This document shows positions 46,501 to 58,455 of a DNA stretch of 64,000 nt, one piece after another (within the stretch, counting starts at the first letter, position 1; every line of letters starts with the position of its first letter). Source of the stretch: Owenia fusiformis (Eukaryota; Annelida; Polychaeta; Sabellida; Oweniidae); NCBI GenBank assembly GCA_903813345.2, contig CAIIXF020000012.1, forward strand, positions 14,488,932 to 14,552,931, given 5' to 3'. The notes under the pieces are model-generated. The model was not told the DNA's origin, searched no databases, and worked only from the letters and a program-made list of their open reading frames with translations. The translations under genes and the position numbers were made by a program.

Positions 46501-48981
46501 ATAAAATCGGCACTAAAATGGCTACCATTTTAAAATGAGCGGCCATTTTGAAAATCGGCTTTCGAGCAGAACTTCTACCCACATAGGGTATATGTGTACA
46601 AAATATGAACAAAATTGGGCCAACGGTATTTGAGTTATTGCCAGGACAGACAAACCGACGGACGGAGGCGTTCCCTATATCCCTCCGAACTTCGTTCGAT
46701 GGGATAATTAACTGGCTTATTATCATGTTTATTTTCTTGAGAAGCCACTCAGTAAAATTACAATTTTTTATGCCAGGGGTTTCAATAGAATTTCTCACAA
46801 CAGGCTAAATAAATGATAACAGGCTAAATTAATGGAAATCATATATTTAACATGGAAAAGTTGAGAAGTACTTAAAAACAACAGGCGATTTTGTAAAAAC
46901 GACTGGTGAAAATCGCCTGTTTCCTGCTGCTAATGAAATCCCTGCTGTAACATGATTTATTCAATCAAGATCATTCAAGTACCTTTGTGTTCTAGAAACG
47001 TTTGGACATCCGGAAATGACAATGTCTTCCCACAGTTTGCAGGCTATATTAACATAATTTTATATGGGGATTAGATGTACTTTACTTGTTTACCTGAATG
47101 TAAAACATTGCAATATGAAATCTGCAGTCTTCTAGGTTTTCCCTGGGTTTGTATTGTTTCATTGGAGCTTTCTGACTTTCAAACAAACCCTTACCAAAAT
47201 GGATTAGTGTCTCGGGAACATTTTTGTAGATAGTAATTATAAGCAATTCTTAAGAATATCAATTTTTGTCTTCCTGATTTTAGTCATAAATTACCTCAAT
47301 ATGGCATGCAAACTTTGGGTAGACGTTGTCATTTCTGGATGCCTACACGTGTTAGGAGCACATAGGTACCTGAATGATTTTGGTTGAATATATCACACAA
47401 CTTTTTTGCCTTCCTGATTTAAGTCATAAATTACCTCAATATGGCATGCAAACTTTGGGTAGACGTTGTCATTTCCGGATGCCTACACGTGTCAGGAGCA
47501 CATAGGTACTTGAATGATTTTGGTTGAACATATCACACAACTTTTTGCCTTCCTGATTTTAGTCATAAATTACCTCAATATGGCATGCAAACTTTGGGTA
47601 GACGTTGTCATTTCCGGATGCCTACACGTGTCAGGAGCACATAGGTACTTGAATGATTTTGGTTGAACATATCACACAACTTTTTTGCCTTCCTGATTTT
47701 AGTCATAAATTACCTCAATATGGCATGCAAACTTTGGGTAAACTTTGTCAGGAGCACATAGGTACTCTAATGATCTTGATTGAACATCATGGTGCAGAGA
47801 AATCTTAATTTTACTGAGTGGTTTCACGACACCACCATGTCTTTTATTGCCGGTTTTTGAACGGTTTGAACAAAATGATGTATACCCTTCTAGGGAAAAC
47901 GAACTGCCCTTATCACCATGTGTTTCAGTCATACCTATAATGTGATGCTTTTTGATTTCTTTCGTAAAATCAGCGTTTTCAAGCTTATTGAACATATTGT
48001 TTTTAATTCCTTGTAGATAAGTGTGATCTATTATTCATGCTACAATGTGTTTTACAAAGTCTGTCAAGGATTTAGTGATATTTAATGAGTTATAACAATT
48101 ATGTATAAAGTTCACCATATAATATTTAAACTGATATGTGATACTTACAATACAACAGTCACGTATTTAACACAATACTCTAAAACATTTTATACTATAT
48201 TATCGTTATGTACTTGTACTAAAACTTAATATAAATGGTATTTTATACCCAACACTACATGTACTTTTCAGTAATTGACAAATGATGTGTTTAGATGGTT
48301 AGTTTCATCATCTATCAAACCACTTTCTCTGGCCTTGAAATGGTCTCTTAGGACCAAACCTTTGTGGGGGAGTGATGTTACATAGTTTCCTGATGCAATC
48401 AAGGATGTTTTTACATAGAACTGATGTACCCCTTTCGTTTGGGTGAACTCCGTCTCTGTATAAAGATGTATGTATAGATTTTTTCTTGTTCAAATTACTT
48501 GCTAACATTTTGACTCAGATTTTAGCTACGGCCTAATAATTATGGTGGAATATGTAGACAAGTATCCTTATTATGAGCCTTTCAAACAAGTCTTGAAGAA
48601 AGGATCAGCTGATATGTAGGGCCTGACCTTTAAATAATTTAGTTTACACCTTTTCAAAAAAACTTAGGATTTAGGAATTTATAGGCACACTGAGTTTATT
48701 GTAATTCACTGAAAAGAGAAGGATAGATCTATTGACAAATTGAATAATTTTAATTTTTGCAGGCTCGATTTTATCGGAAACGCTGGGTCAACTCAGTGCA
48801 TGACGAACAAAATGACAAAGATTTGACGCAATGACTTTGTCGAAGTCGAAAAGAAAATGCCATCCATGGCCTTATGGAAATCTAAAAATGAAAATCAAGA
48901 AATCTGATAAAAGACATATTAAACCTTACCAATTAGCTGCCTTTTCAGTAGCAAAGCTCCCTGGTCTACAGGAGTAGCCAT
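40547..48981 (-). CDS. UBE2G1: Ubiquitin-conjugating enzyme E2 G1, 5 exons, 169 aa
   Basis: Exons, 5' to 3': 48981-48930, 45673-45571, 45192-45095, 41515-41337, 40624-40547. They total 510 nt in frame with GT/AG ends. The start [16 protein letters not shown] aligns with the vertebrate N-terminus, and 169 aa compares with 170 in human. E2 core landmarks: [31 protein letters not shown], the HPN motif at residues 82-84 and catalytic Cys92 in [14 protein letters not shown]. The acidic-loop insertion typical of the G/R-type E2s follows as [15 protein letters not shown]. The family charges ubiquitin from E1 and works in Lys48-linked chain formation, including with cullin ligases. Introns 1, 2 and 4 carry most of the repeats of 40.6-48.9 kb, including a non-LTR retrotransposon fragment in the same orientation. 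It is divergent from SIRT4. Confidence 0.96.
41567..41757. mobile_element. MITE 'CAGGCC-GTAGCCAGG', decayed copy
   Basis: It runs from CAGGCTTGTAGTAAGGGG to GCTGGCTACATGCCTG. The interior (CCATGCAGTTTTTCATCATT, AAGTGATTTTGG) is the reverse complement of the family consensus. Located in UBE2G1 intron 3, 52 bases upstream (minus sense) of exon 4. Confidence 0.75.
41865..43477. repeat. 162-bp tandem array (7 copies) within a dispersed element
   Basis: ACAAGACTTTACA recurs at 41951, 42113, 42276, 42438, 42604, 42741 and 42903. The period is 162-163, with one 25-base deletion. Each unit has AATCCAAAATGGCTGCCTTG, CTAATCAGATCTAGATTTTC and GAATCATCCC. The array is followed by degenerate 'AAAATGGCTGAC' units and an end with GACAGACAGATGGACG and ATGTGGTGGGGACATAATAA, a terminus like R1. 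It fills part of UBE2G1 intron 4-side sequence upstream of exon 4. Confidence 0.88.
44690..44960. repeat. R1 family fragment
   Basis: It starts ATGACAAAATGTCACAACCTAG and has the same AAGGTCATTGAAGGTCAAAT units as the R1 copy at 39838-40476. The other end is missing. An isolated GACCACCCTGTATA just upstream (near 44327) looks like a lone CAGGGTG-type terminus. Confidence 0.6.
45705..46705 (-). repeat. Dispersed repeat R3, long copy with internal 132-144-bp tandem units
   Basis: ATGGC(A/G/T)GCCATTTTTCAAAA starts units near 45788, 45932, 46064 and 46201. Each continues with CTACCAAAAGTGTCATTAGA and TTTTCGAGTTATAGTAAAA. The outer words are AATCCCATCGAAC (left) and GTTCGATGGGATAAT (right). The copy at 32311-32690 has a single unit, so the array expanded within the element. 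Located in UBE2G1 intron 1. Confidence 0.82.
47270..47790. repeat. 140-bp tandem repeat, about 3.7 copies
   Basis: TTCCTGATTT starts units at 47271, 47411, 47550 and 47690. Units include CTCAATATGGCATGCAAACT and GCCTACACGTGTCAGGAGCA, and the last copy is internally deleted. It overlaps the truncated end of the retrotransposon fragment at 47699-48508. It is unrelated in sequence to the 139-bp array at 8365-9745. Confidence 0.9.
47699..48508 (-). pseudogene. Non-LTR retrotransposon fragment (SGNH domain and endonuclease piece)
   Basis: On the minus strand, 48508-48308 encodes [20 protein letters not shown], the C-terminal Asp-x-x-His block of an SGNH/GDSL-type hydrolase like those in ORF1 of CR1/L2-type elements. 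Downstream, 47995-47699 encodes NKLENADF then [14 protein letters not shown] and a Gly-Gly-Val segment, the start of an endonuclease/exonuclease/phosphatase domain. The order matches an ORF1-to-ORF2 junction. Reverse transcriptase is absent; the fragment stops in the 140-bp minisatellite. Located in UBE2G1 intron 1. Confidence 0.7.
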
Positions 48982-49488
48982 GGAAAGAAAAGTTCACACC
49001 ACAACCAAAGAAATCTAAACAAAAAAATGGAAGGTTTATCAATGCACATGCGCCAAATTATACACTAAACGAAAATTATGCCCGGGTTTGTTCAAAATAA
49101 GTAAGGGCGATTTATTATTGCTGCATCGATCAGAGAAGAGTTTAAAATGCATCATTATGATAAGAATAAATTTATTTTTGATATTTATTGATAAATCGAC
49201 AGCAAAAATAAATAGAAATTACTAAATTTATATTTCCCGGCTTTCTAAATGTGGTCATTCATTTCATGATTTTCGTTTAGTGTAAGCTTAACAGAAGTTT
49301 CCGGTGAGTTACGAAAACGTCACGTCAAATTTGTGAATTTAAAAGTATTTTAGGCGTCCCTGTTGTTACATGGTAAGTATGCTAGCTATAAATACGTTAC
49401 TCAAGACGGTAAGATATTTCGAGATGAAAATTGCTCATCAAATTCTCAAATTTATTGAGACTTTGGCATTTTTGATTTTTGCATTTTT

Positions 49489-50155
49489 CAGTTGGGGACA
49501 TAAATAAATGACAGGTGGATTTGCTGAAGTGAGGATTTCCCATGTTAAAAATAAGAGAATTTACAATAGGCCATAAATCAGTGGATGAGATTATACAAAA
49601 TGTAAAATATACAAATTTTAAGGGATATGTATCTAGACAATATTCACTCCCCCCAGTTTTCTGCAAGTTAAAATGCTCAATTCTGCAAGTGAAATTAGTG
49701 AATTCTGCAAGAAGAAAGGGCTAATTCTGCAGAAATTCCGCGGATATTAATGGTTTTCGAACCAATAAACGGGAAAATATCGTGATAGTCAGGTAGTCAG
49801 TCACTACATACATGCTGCCATCTAACGGCAGAAATCAAACGATGGCGTTTAGAATTTTCACTTCGCATAATTTGGGTTATTTCTGCAAGGGATTTGACTG
49901 AAAACGTGTCAAATTGTTACAGGTAAGACTGACTTTTTAAACTTTTGGAAAATATATGGATTCTGCGGAAAATTCCGCGGAAATTGACCAAAATAGTTGA
50001 TTCTGCAATTCCGCGGGCAGAGGCAAATTCCGTCCGCGCTCTGCAAACACGGAATCCTGGGGGCAGTGAATATTGGAAATTATGGGCTTTCAGACCACCA
50101 TAATTAGGAAATGGTGATCGAAAATCGACCTGTCATTTATTTCTGTCCCCAACTG
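49489..50155. mobile_element. 667-bp TIR element, CAGTTGGGGACA ends
   Basis: The left arm CAGTTGGGGACATAAATAAA pairs with the right arm ending TTTCTGTCCCCAACTG. The arms continue into TGACAGGT/ACCTGTCA. The interior repeats ATTCTGCA and TTCCGCGG words. There is no coding capacity and no obvious target duplication. It lies 0.5 kb upstream of UBE2G1. Confidence 0.8.
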
Positions 50156-50164
50156 TAAGTCACA

Positions 50165-50263
50165 GTCAGCACTATCAATGGTATAATATTCTAAAAATAT
50201 AGGGAATATATACTAAATATCTATAACTAAAGGACGGTAGAGTATACCATTGATAGTGCTGAC
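50165..50263. repeat. 99-bp foldback
   Basis: GTCAGCACTATCAATGGTAT and its exact complement ATACCATTGATAGTGCTGAC bound a short AT-rich centre. It directly follows the 667-bp TIR element. Confidence 0.8.
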
Positions 50264-50269
50264 TTTGGT

Positions 50270-52265
50270 TGTAGTCTACGCCCGGAGTCTACTCCACCAC
50301 GGTAGCCAGCATGGGAGCAAGAGTTGAGAGAAGCAAAAAAGCAATCAGGGGGTCTGTGGGGTTCTCCCCCTCGGAAAATTTAGAAATTTGGTTGTATTTT
50401 GAGAGAATTTGACACCATCTACGCCTGTGTGTACCCAGCGTACCCGGTGCTACGCCCATGATATGAATATGTTCCCATACCAATCGGTCAAATTCAATGT
50501 GTTCTCATACCAACAAAATTAACCCCAAAAGCCATACCAAATGCCCAAATATAGGACCAATGCCATTCCAAATGTTCAAAGTAGAAAAAAGCTAATATCA
50601 CATGCTATCTATTGCAAGACTTATGCCTGGCACAACTGTCACCATGTGATTAAGTGTTTTTAAGTTTCACAAGGATCCTGCCATGACCGTGGTATTGTTA
50701 TCGTGAAAGCCTGGTCTAACAGTGACAATATATTCTATATTATATCGCAAGGCCTGTCATGACCGTGGTAATGTTAAAGCCTGATATGACAGATTTTCAA
50801 GTATCTCTGTTACGAGTCCAACAACATTAGACCTAGCCTGGGCCTCGTTTCTTATCTGACATGTCTTATGGCCCCGGCTATGTCTAACCTCCATGATCAT
50901 TTTGCCCTTGATGCATTAATTTAATCGTTCCGCAGGTTTCGACAAGCCGAACTAATTAAACTCTGAAAACATGGTCATATTACATAAAGAATGTGATTCA
51001 AGCATGCATACATACCTTATAAATACATACACACCATCCTGTATCCCCCTTAGACCCTATTGATGCATAATTACGAAAGTATCGGAGACAGGTTTGGAAT
51101 TTTACAAAAATGTCGGTCAGCCCCGATAACATCTAAATTGAAAATTGTATCAGGAATTAACCGTCATTGCGACTCTGCATCAACGAACAGTAGGTTTACA
51201 ATTAATAACTATTTAGCGTGTCTACAAGTGCTATATAAATCAATCAAAGATACTTGTTATCTTCAAAATTGATCTTTTTATCCGAGTAATCGCGTGATAA
51301 TTATCAATCTATTTGACAACAATTTCGTTTCGCTAATAGTTTAGATTTTAACCCGGGACGAACAGACACAATGACGGACATGCGGGAATGTCATTTTAGA
51401 GATTGGTAAGTTTAACCTCATTTTACTCGTATAAACGAACGTTTAATACAATAATATTATGTTGAATCGCTTAACGTTATGTTTTTTTTTATATTGTTGT
51501 CAAGTATCAGTTGCATGTTATCGTGGAAAAATGGTTTCGGTGGATCCAAAACTTGCATCAAAGGAAAGAATAGTAAAGAGGTTAAACTCAATAATGGCCC
51601 CAAGAAAATTCCTAATAATAAAAAACGGCCTTGAACTACTCTGTTACTAGCTAAATGGAATGGATAAAAACACGGTGCCATAGTAGTAGACAGCCATTTT
51701 GAAAAATTTTGTAATGGTGTTATCGATTTGATTAATCATTAATCACTAAGATCTTTCTGTCATCACTCTGACATCCTCCTAAGCAGGTGTCCAGAATCCA
51801 TACCTCCTTCTTCCCCCTGCTACAACCAATTTGGAAGTGTCCGATTATACTGAATCACTTGATCTAATTATGCGCAATGACCATGATTTCTGTCGCAGTG
51901 TTGTGACAGCCAATCAGATTGCGAGTTCTTAATCAGGGAAATGGTAACTGCTTATCGCAGGGGGTAAAAAGAAAGAATATATTCTGGATTTTGAAGCCCT
52001 GTTATCGGAGGATGTCACTCTGGTAATATATTTAATTACTCAAGTTCATTACTTCAAAGAATATGAGTAATGATTTTTTTTCGAGATTTCGCAGGTATCC
52101 TTCCAGGCTTCGAAAACGTCGAAAATATATCACCAAGATTTTGTTTTTTTAATAAAACAATTGCAACAAGCATGACTTATTGACACATTTTTAAAAATTA
52201 TTTGGAAGGAGTGATTACTTAAATTGAGAATAAATAAAATATAATGTAAAATGTTTCTTTTCCAG
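50270..52265. promoter_or_regulatory. Divergent UBE2G1/SIRT4 upstream region
   Basis: SIRT4's first coding exon begins after an acceptor at 52265, so a non-coding exon should precede it. A CCAAT box on the plus strand (51910-51914, AGCCAATCAG) with a possible donor TCTG|GTAATA near 52021 would fit. An alternative candidate is the short ATG-containing segment at 51371-51405 ending in TTG|GTAAGT. Neither can be confirmed from sequence. 50500-51360 shows no other feature. Confidence 0.35.
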
Positions 52266-52425
52266 GTCTATTTTTCACAATGTGATTTCGTCCCAAACCC
52301 TTGTCTTCATGGAACTTGACAGCAGCAGAGAACATCTAGACATATTTCATCAAACTGAAAGAGACTGATATGTATAGCTTGATCATCAACTGAATAGTGA
52401 AAACTTGTATATACTAATAGTCCCT

Positions 52426-55020
52426 ATGGCTGGCTGCACCAAAGCTATCTACAACTACAACATTAGCAAGATGAGAACAATCACGATCTCATCGAAAGCC
52501 CAAAATTTCATTACAACAAATCTGATTTCAATACTACAAAAACAACACCATTCTACACAGTTTGTACCAGAATTTCAACCCATTCAGACTGAAGATGTGC
52601 AGAAATTACAATATTTTGTGTCTGATGCAAAGCAGATGTTCGTCATGACAGGTAAAGTAAAACAAAGACTTTTTCAATATTTCATTAATTCATGAAGATT
52701 TTAAGTATGTCCTTTTGTATGCTGCACCCTTAACCAGTGATGACATTATCTAATATTGTATGGAAAACATTTTGTTTTAGCTATGACGGCTATTTATGTT
52801 ATCCAGTAAACAGTGTTCTACTAACAGAGGTGTTTTACTTATTATCTTTTTTCAAAATAAGATAAAGATAATAATGTTCCACTTATTTTCTTTTCCAGGA
52901 GCTGGTATATCTACAGAAAGTGGAATTCCTGACTATCGCTCGGAGGGTGTTGGTCTGTACGCCCGAAGTACGAACAGACCAGTTCAGTACCAAGACTATG
53001 TAAAGAGTAGCACAATAAGACAGCGCTATTGGGCACGAAATTATGTTGCCTGGCCCCGTTGGTCATCAACCCAACCGAATCAAACTCATAAAACTTTAGC
53101 AGATTGGGAAAATGAAGGCAAAATTCACTGGTTAGTCACGCAGAATGTTGATTCGTTACATTTTAAAGCTGGTAGTAAAAATTTGACTGAATTACATGGT
53201 TCGACCTATAGAATAATGTGCTTAGGGTGCGATAATATGTTCCCGAGGACTCAGTTACAAGATATGATTGCTGCAGAGAATCCTAATTGGTCTGCTGCAT
53301 CTGCGGAGCATGCTCCAGATGGGGATGTAGCGCTCTCCCCTGAACAAGTGGCAGGATTCAAGGTAATATTGGGATCTGATACGATTGGTCAATGGATTAC
53401 TATAAGAGGAGGGTATGCCCCAGAATGCATAGCTGAACCTTGTGTCACGTAAAGATGACCTTAAGGGATTTGTCAATGAATTATGGGGCATTCCCCCTCT
53501 GGATTGATACTATCTAATTTAAACAAATGCATATAATTTATAGGCCCCTTTATACCATACATGTATTTATAAGATGGAATTTTACTCTCAATTTAAACAG
53601 ACTGCCTCTTAAATCAATAAAACCATGTTTATTTGAAATTTATCTTCAGGTCCCAAACTGTAATAAATGTGGAGGTACTTTGAAACCAGACATAACATTC
53701 TTTGGGGATAATGTTGCACGTGATAAAGTTAGCTTTGTCTTCAATAAACTGGAAGAATGCGACAGCGTTCTGGTTCTCGGCTCATCTCTACAGGTCAGTG
53801 TACACAGTGTTTGCAATGACGATAAACTTTAATTTAGCACTTTCATCAGGGTCTCATCTATATTCATATTTTGGTGCACAAAAATTAGCTGGAGGTCATT
53901 AAGAGAAACTTTGTAAAGAATTTGTTAAGTGTTCTCTAACTGTGACGTCATTATATCCATGGTTACAACAATTGATTTACAAATTCGTAACTTTATGAAG
54001 TTTCTGTTAATGACTCCCTGACAGTTAACTCTGTCAACAGCCAAAGAGTTGATTGTGCAGTCAACTGAAATACTCGATTCTGATTGGTTGATTAGCGGTC
54101 AACAATATGTACTGTTGTACTACTACTGGGTACAGTTGACCGCTACTTTTGAAAAATAAGTTTCATGACGTCATAATGTTACACAGAAAAAACATGGTAG
54201 TCGGACATTTTGTAAACGTTGATGAAAGTGATATTTGACTTTACTAGATGACAAGTATAGCAAAAAATACAAATAAAAACATAAAATTAACATTAATTTA
54301 CTATTGAGTACACATTGCTGGCATGGTTCGGAGAAAAGATTGTGAAATGAATCCCTGCTGATTGATGATTGTCGTCTATATGTGTATTATTAGTTTCTTC
54401 GGACTAACAAAACAATTGTAGACCTCTCCATTCGGTCATCTGTCAAAATCATATACCTCGACTGTAAACCTTGACCTCCGGTCTCTGTCAACAGTAGTTT
54501 CTCGGTTTACAGTCTCGGTATACAATTTTGACGGTTGACCTCTGGAGAGGTCAACAATTGTATACTGTACTTCTAGTTAACTTGGTAGCCATTTTAATTT
54601 GGCAAATCCACCAAATTGTTAAAGTCCACCAAATTAAGTAGTCCCCAAATGTTCAAAACAGCAAATCCACCAAAATAAAGTAGAACTAAATGAAGTAGAA
54701 GTACAGTATTATATTGATGTGCATTTTACAGGTCTGAGGGTGCAGTAACTTGGTTTGGGATGAACAGTAAAACCCTATCCCATAATGCACTTGCTATAGC
54801 AGACGTCCAATGGTTAATATTTTGTCCACTTCATCTTCATATTTTTCAGGTTTACTCAGGGTACAGGTTCCTGATGAGGGCAGCTGAGCAGAGAAAACCT
54901 ATAGGCATTGTGAATATTGGGTCTACCAGAGCAGACCATCTTGCGAATGTTATGGTCAAAGCAAAATGTAGTGATGTTTTAGCCAGAATCGATTGCACAG
55001 ATAGTATACATTGGACTTGA
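52426..55020 (+). CDS. SIRT4: Sirtuin 4, mitochondrial NAD-dependent lipoamidase/ADP-ribosyltransferase, 334 aa
   Basis: Exons: 52426-52651, 52899-53362, 53650-53793, 54850-55020, totalling 1005 nt in frame with GT/AG junctions. The ATG at 52426 is the first in the coding exon after an acceptor at 52265. The first about 45 residues are rich in Lys/Arg/Ser/Thr and poor in acids, as expected for a mitochondrial targeting sequence. Landmarks: NAD-binding [15 protein letters not shown] at 76-90, the class II-typical [17 protein letters not shown] at 156-163, catalytic His175 in LTELHG, Zn-binding Cys183/Cys186 and Cys234/Cys237, then FFGDNV and [14 protein letters not shown]. Length is 20 aa above human SIRT4 (314). 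Known roles of the family include repression of pyruvate and glutamate dehydrogenase and removal of lipoyl and HMG-type acyl groups. The C-terminus DCTDSIHWT is slightly extended, and its codons are partly duplicated just after the stop. Confidence 0.96.
53940..54600. repeat. Foldback-rich sequence in SIRT4 intron 3
   Basis: AGCGGTCAAC and GTTGACCGCT enclose a 35-base loop (54091-54147). A second set of GTCAAC/GTTGAC and GGTTTACAGTC/GACTGTAAACC words pairs around 54460-54510. TGACGTCA occurs near 53943 and 54169. It looks like a decayed inverted-repeat transposon; exact ends are unclear. Confidence 0.45.
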
Positions 55021-56380
55021 AAGACTTGAATTGCATACAGTAGTATACATTGGACTTCAATCACAGTGGTTGAGGAATTTGACTTACCATAAGACTATGT
55101 TGATTGTGAGGACATTTTAGATAATATAAGGGCTATACTTCTCAACCCTTCAGGTGAGCTAAATATAATTTTCCAATAGGGATAGTCAATGGAGTCAAGT
55201 CTATAAACACTCTGATAAGGATAGTTTGCATGTGACTCTGAGCCCAAGTTTTAATCCGATTTGGTCCAAAAGAATAAAATATATTGGTCTCACAAGGGTA
55301 GATCTGTATAATGAGTCGTCAAGCCCAAGTGCAGTGATGATTAAGCTGAATGGTGGGTATGATACTCTATCTTTTTGTATTGTATTCTTTTTAGTAATTA
55401 CAAGGTTTTGAACACATCCGTTTTAAATACTGGGTGTTCAGAAACAAACAAATATTGACCATTTGAAATTGTTACCCCATTACTCAGTTATACGTTTTAT
55501 CCTTTTATGGAGAATTAAACCAAGTGCAGTATATTAGTATAACGTGTAGGTGTTGTTTATATTGAGCTAGAATACTGGAATACATTTTAGTAATAAATAT
55601 TAACCAATTTTCAGGTATATTATTAACAAAACACAATTTACACTGATATTATATATTTATTCATATGTATGAAATATGACTGTACAATGATTAGATATCA
55701 AAAATAAAAATGAAAACTGATACAGGGTGTTTCATTTCTTATGTTACAGTGTTAAAAGCTATGATGCATTATGAATAGACTTAGGTCATACTCCGCATGC
55801 TGAACAGTATTGTTGTGTTGCATTCCATCGTGTTAAACTCCACATTAATGTCCGAGATAAAGGTTTTTAATGGAAACATACCAGTAAAATAAGAATCTGT
55901 GATTGAGTATTACTGTACCTCTTAAGGGCCATGTTATGTTGTCACGGAGATATACTGGAGCTACCCCCTTCTCTTTCCTGATTGGTCAGTAGAGGATGGG
56001 GGGACAGACGTAATGCAACATTCGCCATAACTTTAACATAAGGAACAAGAAGGATTGTATGAAAGACAAAGTACAATACATTAAGTGCAACTGAAAACAA
56101 ACTTTACCAAATTATGAATGATAAATCAGACATTTTCACTATGTAAAGTCTGTCTCCACCGGCACTGTAAATAACATAAATTATTATTAATATTATTAGG
56201 ACCTGAGTAATATGGATTGACTATATAGATATGAAATTATACTATCTTGTCTTGAATACTATAACGGGCATGATACATAACCTTTCTCTTTCTTTTTTCA
56301 AAATTATGAAACACAGTATTATATTTCTTCATTTATGAGTACCATTAAACTATCAATCATGTTTACATCAATTTTAAGCA

Positions 56381-56560
56381 CAGGCCCCTAGCCAGCGTTC
56401 GGCCAAACGGTGGTTCACTTTTTAAAAAACACCAGGGGAGGTTCACTTTTGATAATTTTGATCCAAAATGGCCAAAATCACTTAAAAAGTGCTCAGAATG
56501 GTGAAAAACTGCATGGTTTTGAAAGGATATTTGGTCGGGGGGGGGGGGGGGGGGGGGAGG
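56381..56560. mobile_element. MITE 'CAGGCC-GTAGCCAGG', truncated copy
   Basis: It begins CAGGCCCCTAGCCAGCG and keeps the interior GCTCAGAATGGTGAAAAACT. The expected right terminus is replaced by a G homopolymer near 56537-56565. Confidence 0.75.
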
Positions 56561-58339
56561 GGGTTGGTTGAAAACATCTAAGGGCCTTTAGCATATTAAA
56601 TATTGCAAATTAAAAATGATGACTAAGATGTACAAAGCTGAAAGCCCCTATAGAAAAAGATAATATCAGTGATTTCATGGTTTATATTGTTACAATATAT
56701 AATACATTACATAAGACTTCTTATAGGGTTGAACTTCTTCAAGAAATCATACACTAAGAATAAAACACTGACAGTGTGGTGCACAGACTCGAAAAATTGG
56801 CAAATTTGATAACTGGCCCCTGTCAATGACTGCCAAATGAGCTAAGTTAAATATTGCAAATGGCCATTTTCAGATTTGGACTCAACTTGATTTTTTCATC
56901 TTTTGAATTCAAGAGATAAATAGTTCCATACATGTTTTATTTTTAGACTGTCCAAATATGGCATCCTCATATACCTCTCTCACACCATTGATGCCTTATA
57001 AGGATTAGATTTCAAGAAGATGTTCCTGAACCTATCAATATAAGAAATTGTCAGCTATCTTAATAATAAAAACACTCCTTTTGTAAATATGTACAATTTA
57101 GGTTGAAACCTTGATAACATTATTGTACTACAGGTATATGATACACAGACTTAGATGTACAGGTAGTAAAGAGACTAAAGATTAAATATTAAGTATATAT
57201 TACAAGTATATGCAATGTAATAGTTAATATAAAAGACCAAATATTACCATAGAAACACATTGTTTATGGTGTCTCATTGCATGATATACATTATTTGGAC
57301 CTTAGGTTTAGTACAGAAAACATTTTTCGTAAAATACAACTTGAATCTCAAAAGGTCTTGAATGAAAATAATAAAACTTGTCTATGATAACAAAAATTGT
57401 AACAGTAGATCTACAGAATGAAATATATAATTACACAATATTAAATGTCATTTTTGGTGTAACCAAAAAATGTCCCTTCCTTGTTTTGCACTTAATGGAC
57501 TTTGTCTTGAAAAGTATTTTGATCCCATGAAACCTCCTTTGTTCATTGCATAATATGAAAGGGCAGAAATACAACAACAATATAGTACTATCATAGAACA
57601 ATGCTAAAATGGTTAAATTCAATATATTACATATTTTAATAAGAAAGTTCAATAGCATGCTATATACAGTGAATTAGACTAACACACAAAACTCCCCAGA
57701 ATTCATTTTAAAATCTGAAGGAGGTATGTAGACCCCAGCAACAGGAAAATACTGACCAGCTGGGATTGACATACTTTGTATGAGACTTAGATTGAAATCT
57801 ACTATACATTATACAATACACATGAAATTAAAAATAACATTTACTAGCTAAAAATATCATAACCCACTTCTAAAGACAGCTTAACTTCTTTAAACCGGTA
57901 TTGATATACAAAATGTTTTAAAAATTGGTCATTTTAATAAGGAATTATGTACTGTTTTAAACCCAATGCTTTGAAAAGTAATTTGTCATATTTTATAATA
58001 CAAATACATTATATATTAAATTATTGTGTGAATACTATTAATATGAACTTATTGGATAATATAACTTGAATTACTTAAAAATCTGAATACTATGCAGATT
58101 TATATACATATAGATAGGTATCTATCTATCCATGCAAAACAAAAACATTATCACATTTCATTGCGATGTTTCAATTATTCAGTTGTTTCGATATAAAGAT
58201 TTAAATGATAAGAGACATGGATTTTTTTAGGAAGATAATTAAAGATGAATTATTTCACATAACATAAACTGACACCATATTTATGCATTTTTCAAAACTT
58301 AAGAAACATAGTTGAGTATGATTTAATTACAATAGATGA

Positions 58340-58455
58340 ACATTTCATTACTACAGCTGCACATTTCATTACTACAGCTGCACATTTCATGACTACAGCT
58401 GCACATTTCATTACTACAGCTGCACATTCAATTACTACAGCTGCTCATTTCATTT
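58340..58455. repeat. 21-bp tandem repeat, about 5 copies
   Basis: The unit CACATTTCATTACTACAGCTG is repeated with a few substitutions. It lies about 0.6 kb past the FLOT2 stop codon, possibly in its 3' UTR. Confidence 0.88.

Noticed and set aside
46770-46945. Possible TIR element (GCCAGGGGTTTCAATAG ... CTAATGAAATCCCTGCTG)
   Set aside because: The arms match only loosely over about 18 bases and I found no flanking duplication, so the call is too weak.
51371-51650. A small two-exon gene (ATG at 51371, donor at 51405, continuation near 51509)
   Set aside because: A roughly 53-residue product can be spliced in frame, but I recognise no family, the acceptor is uncertain and composition is ordinary. 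It may be a non-coding 5' exon instead.
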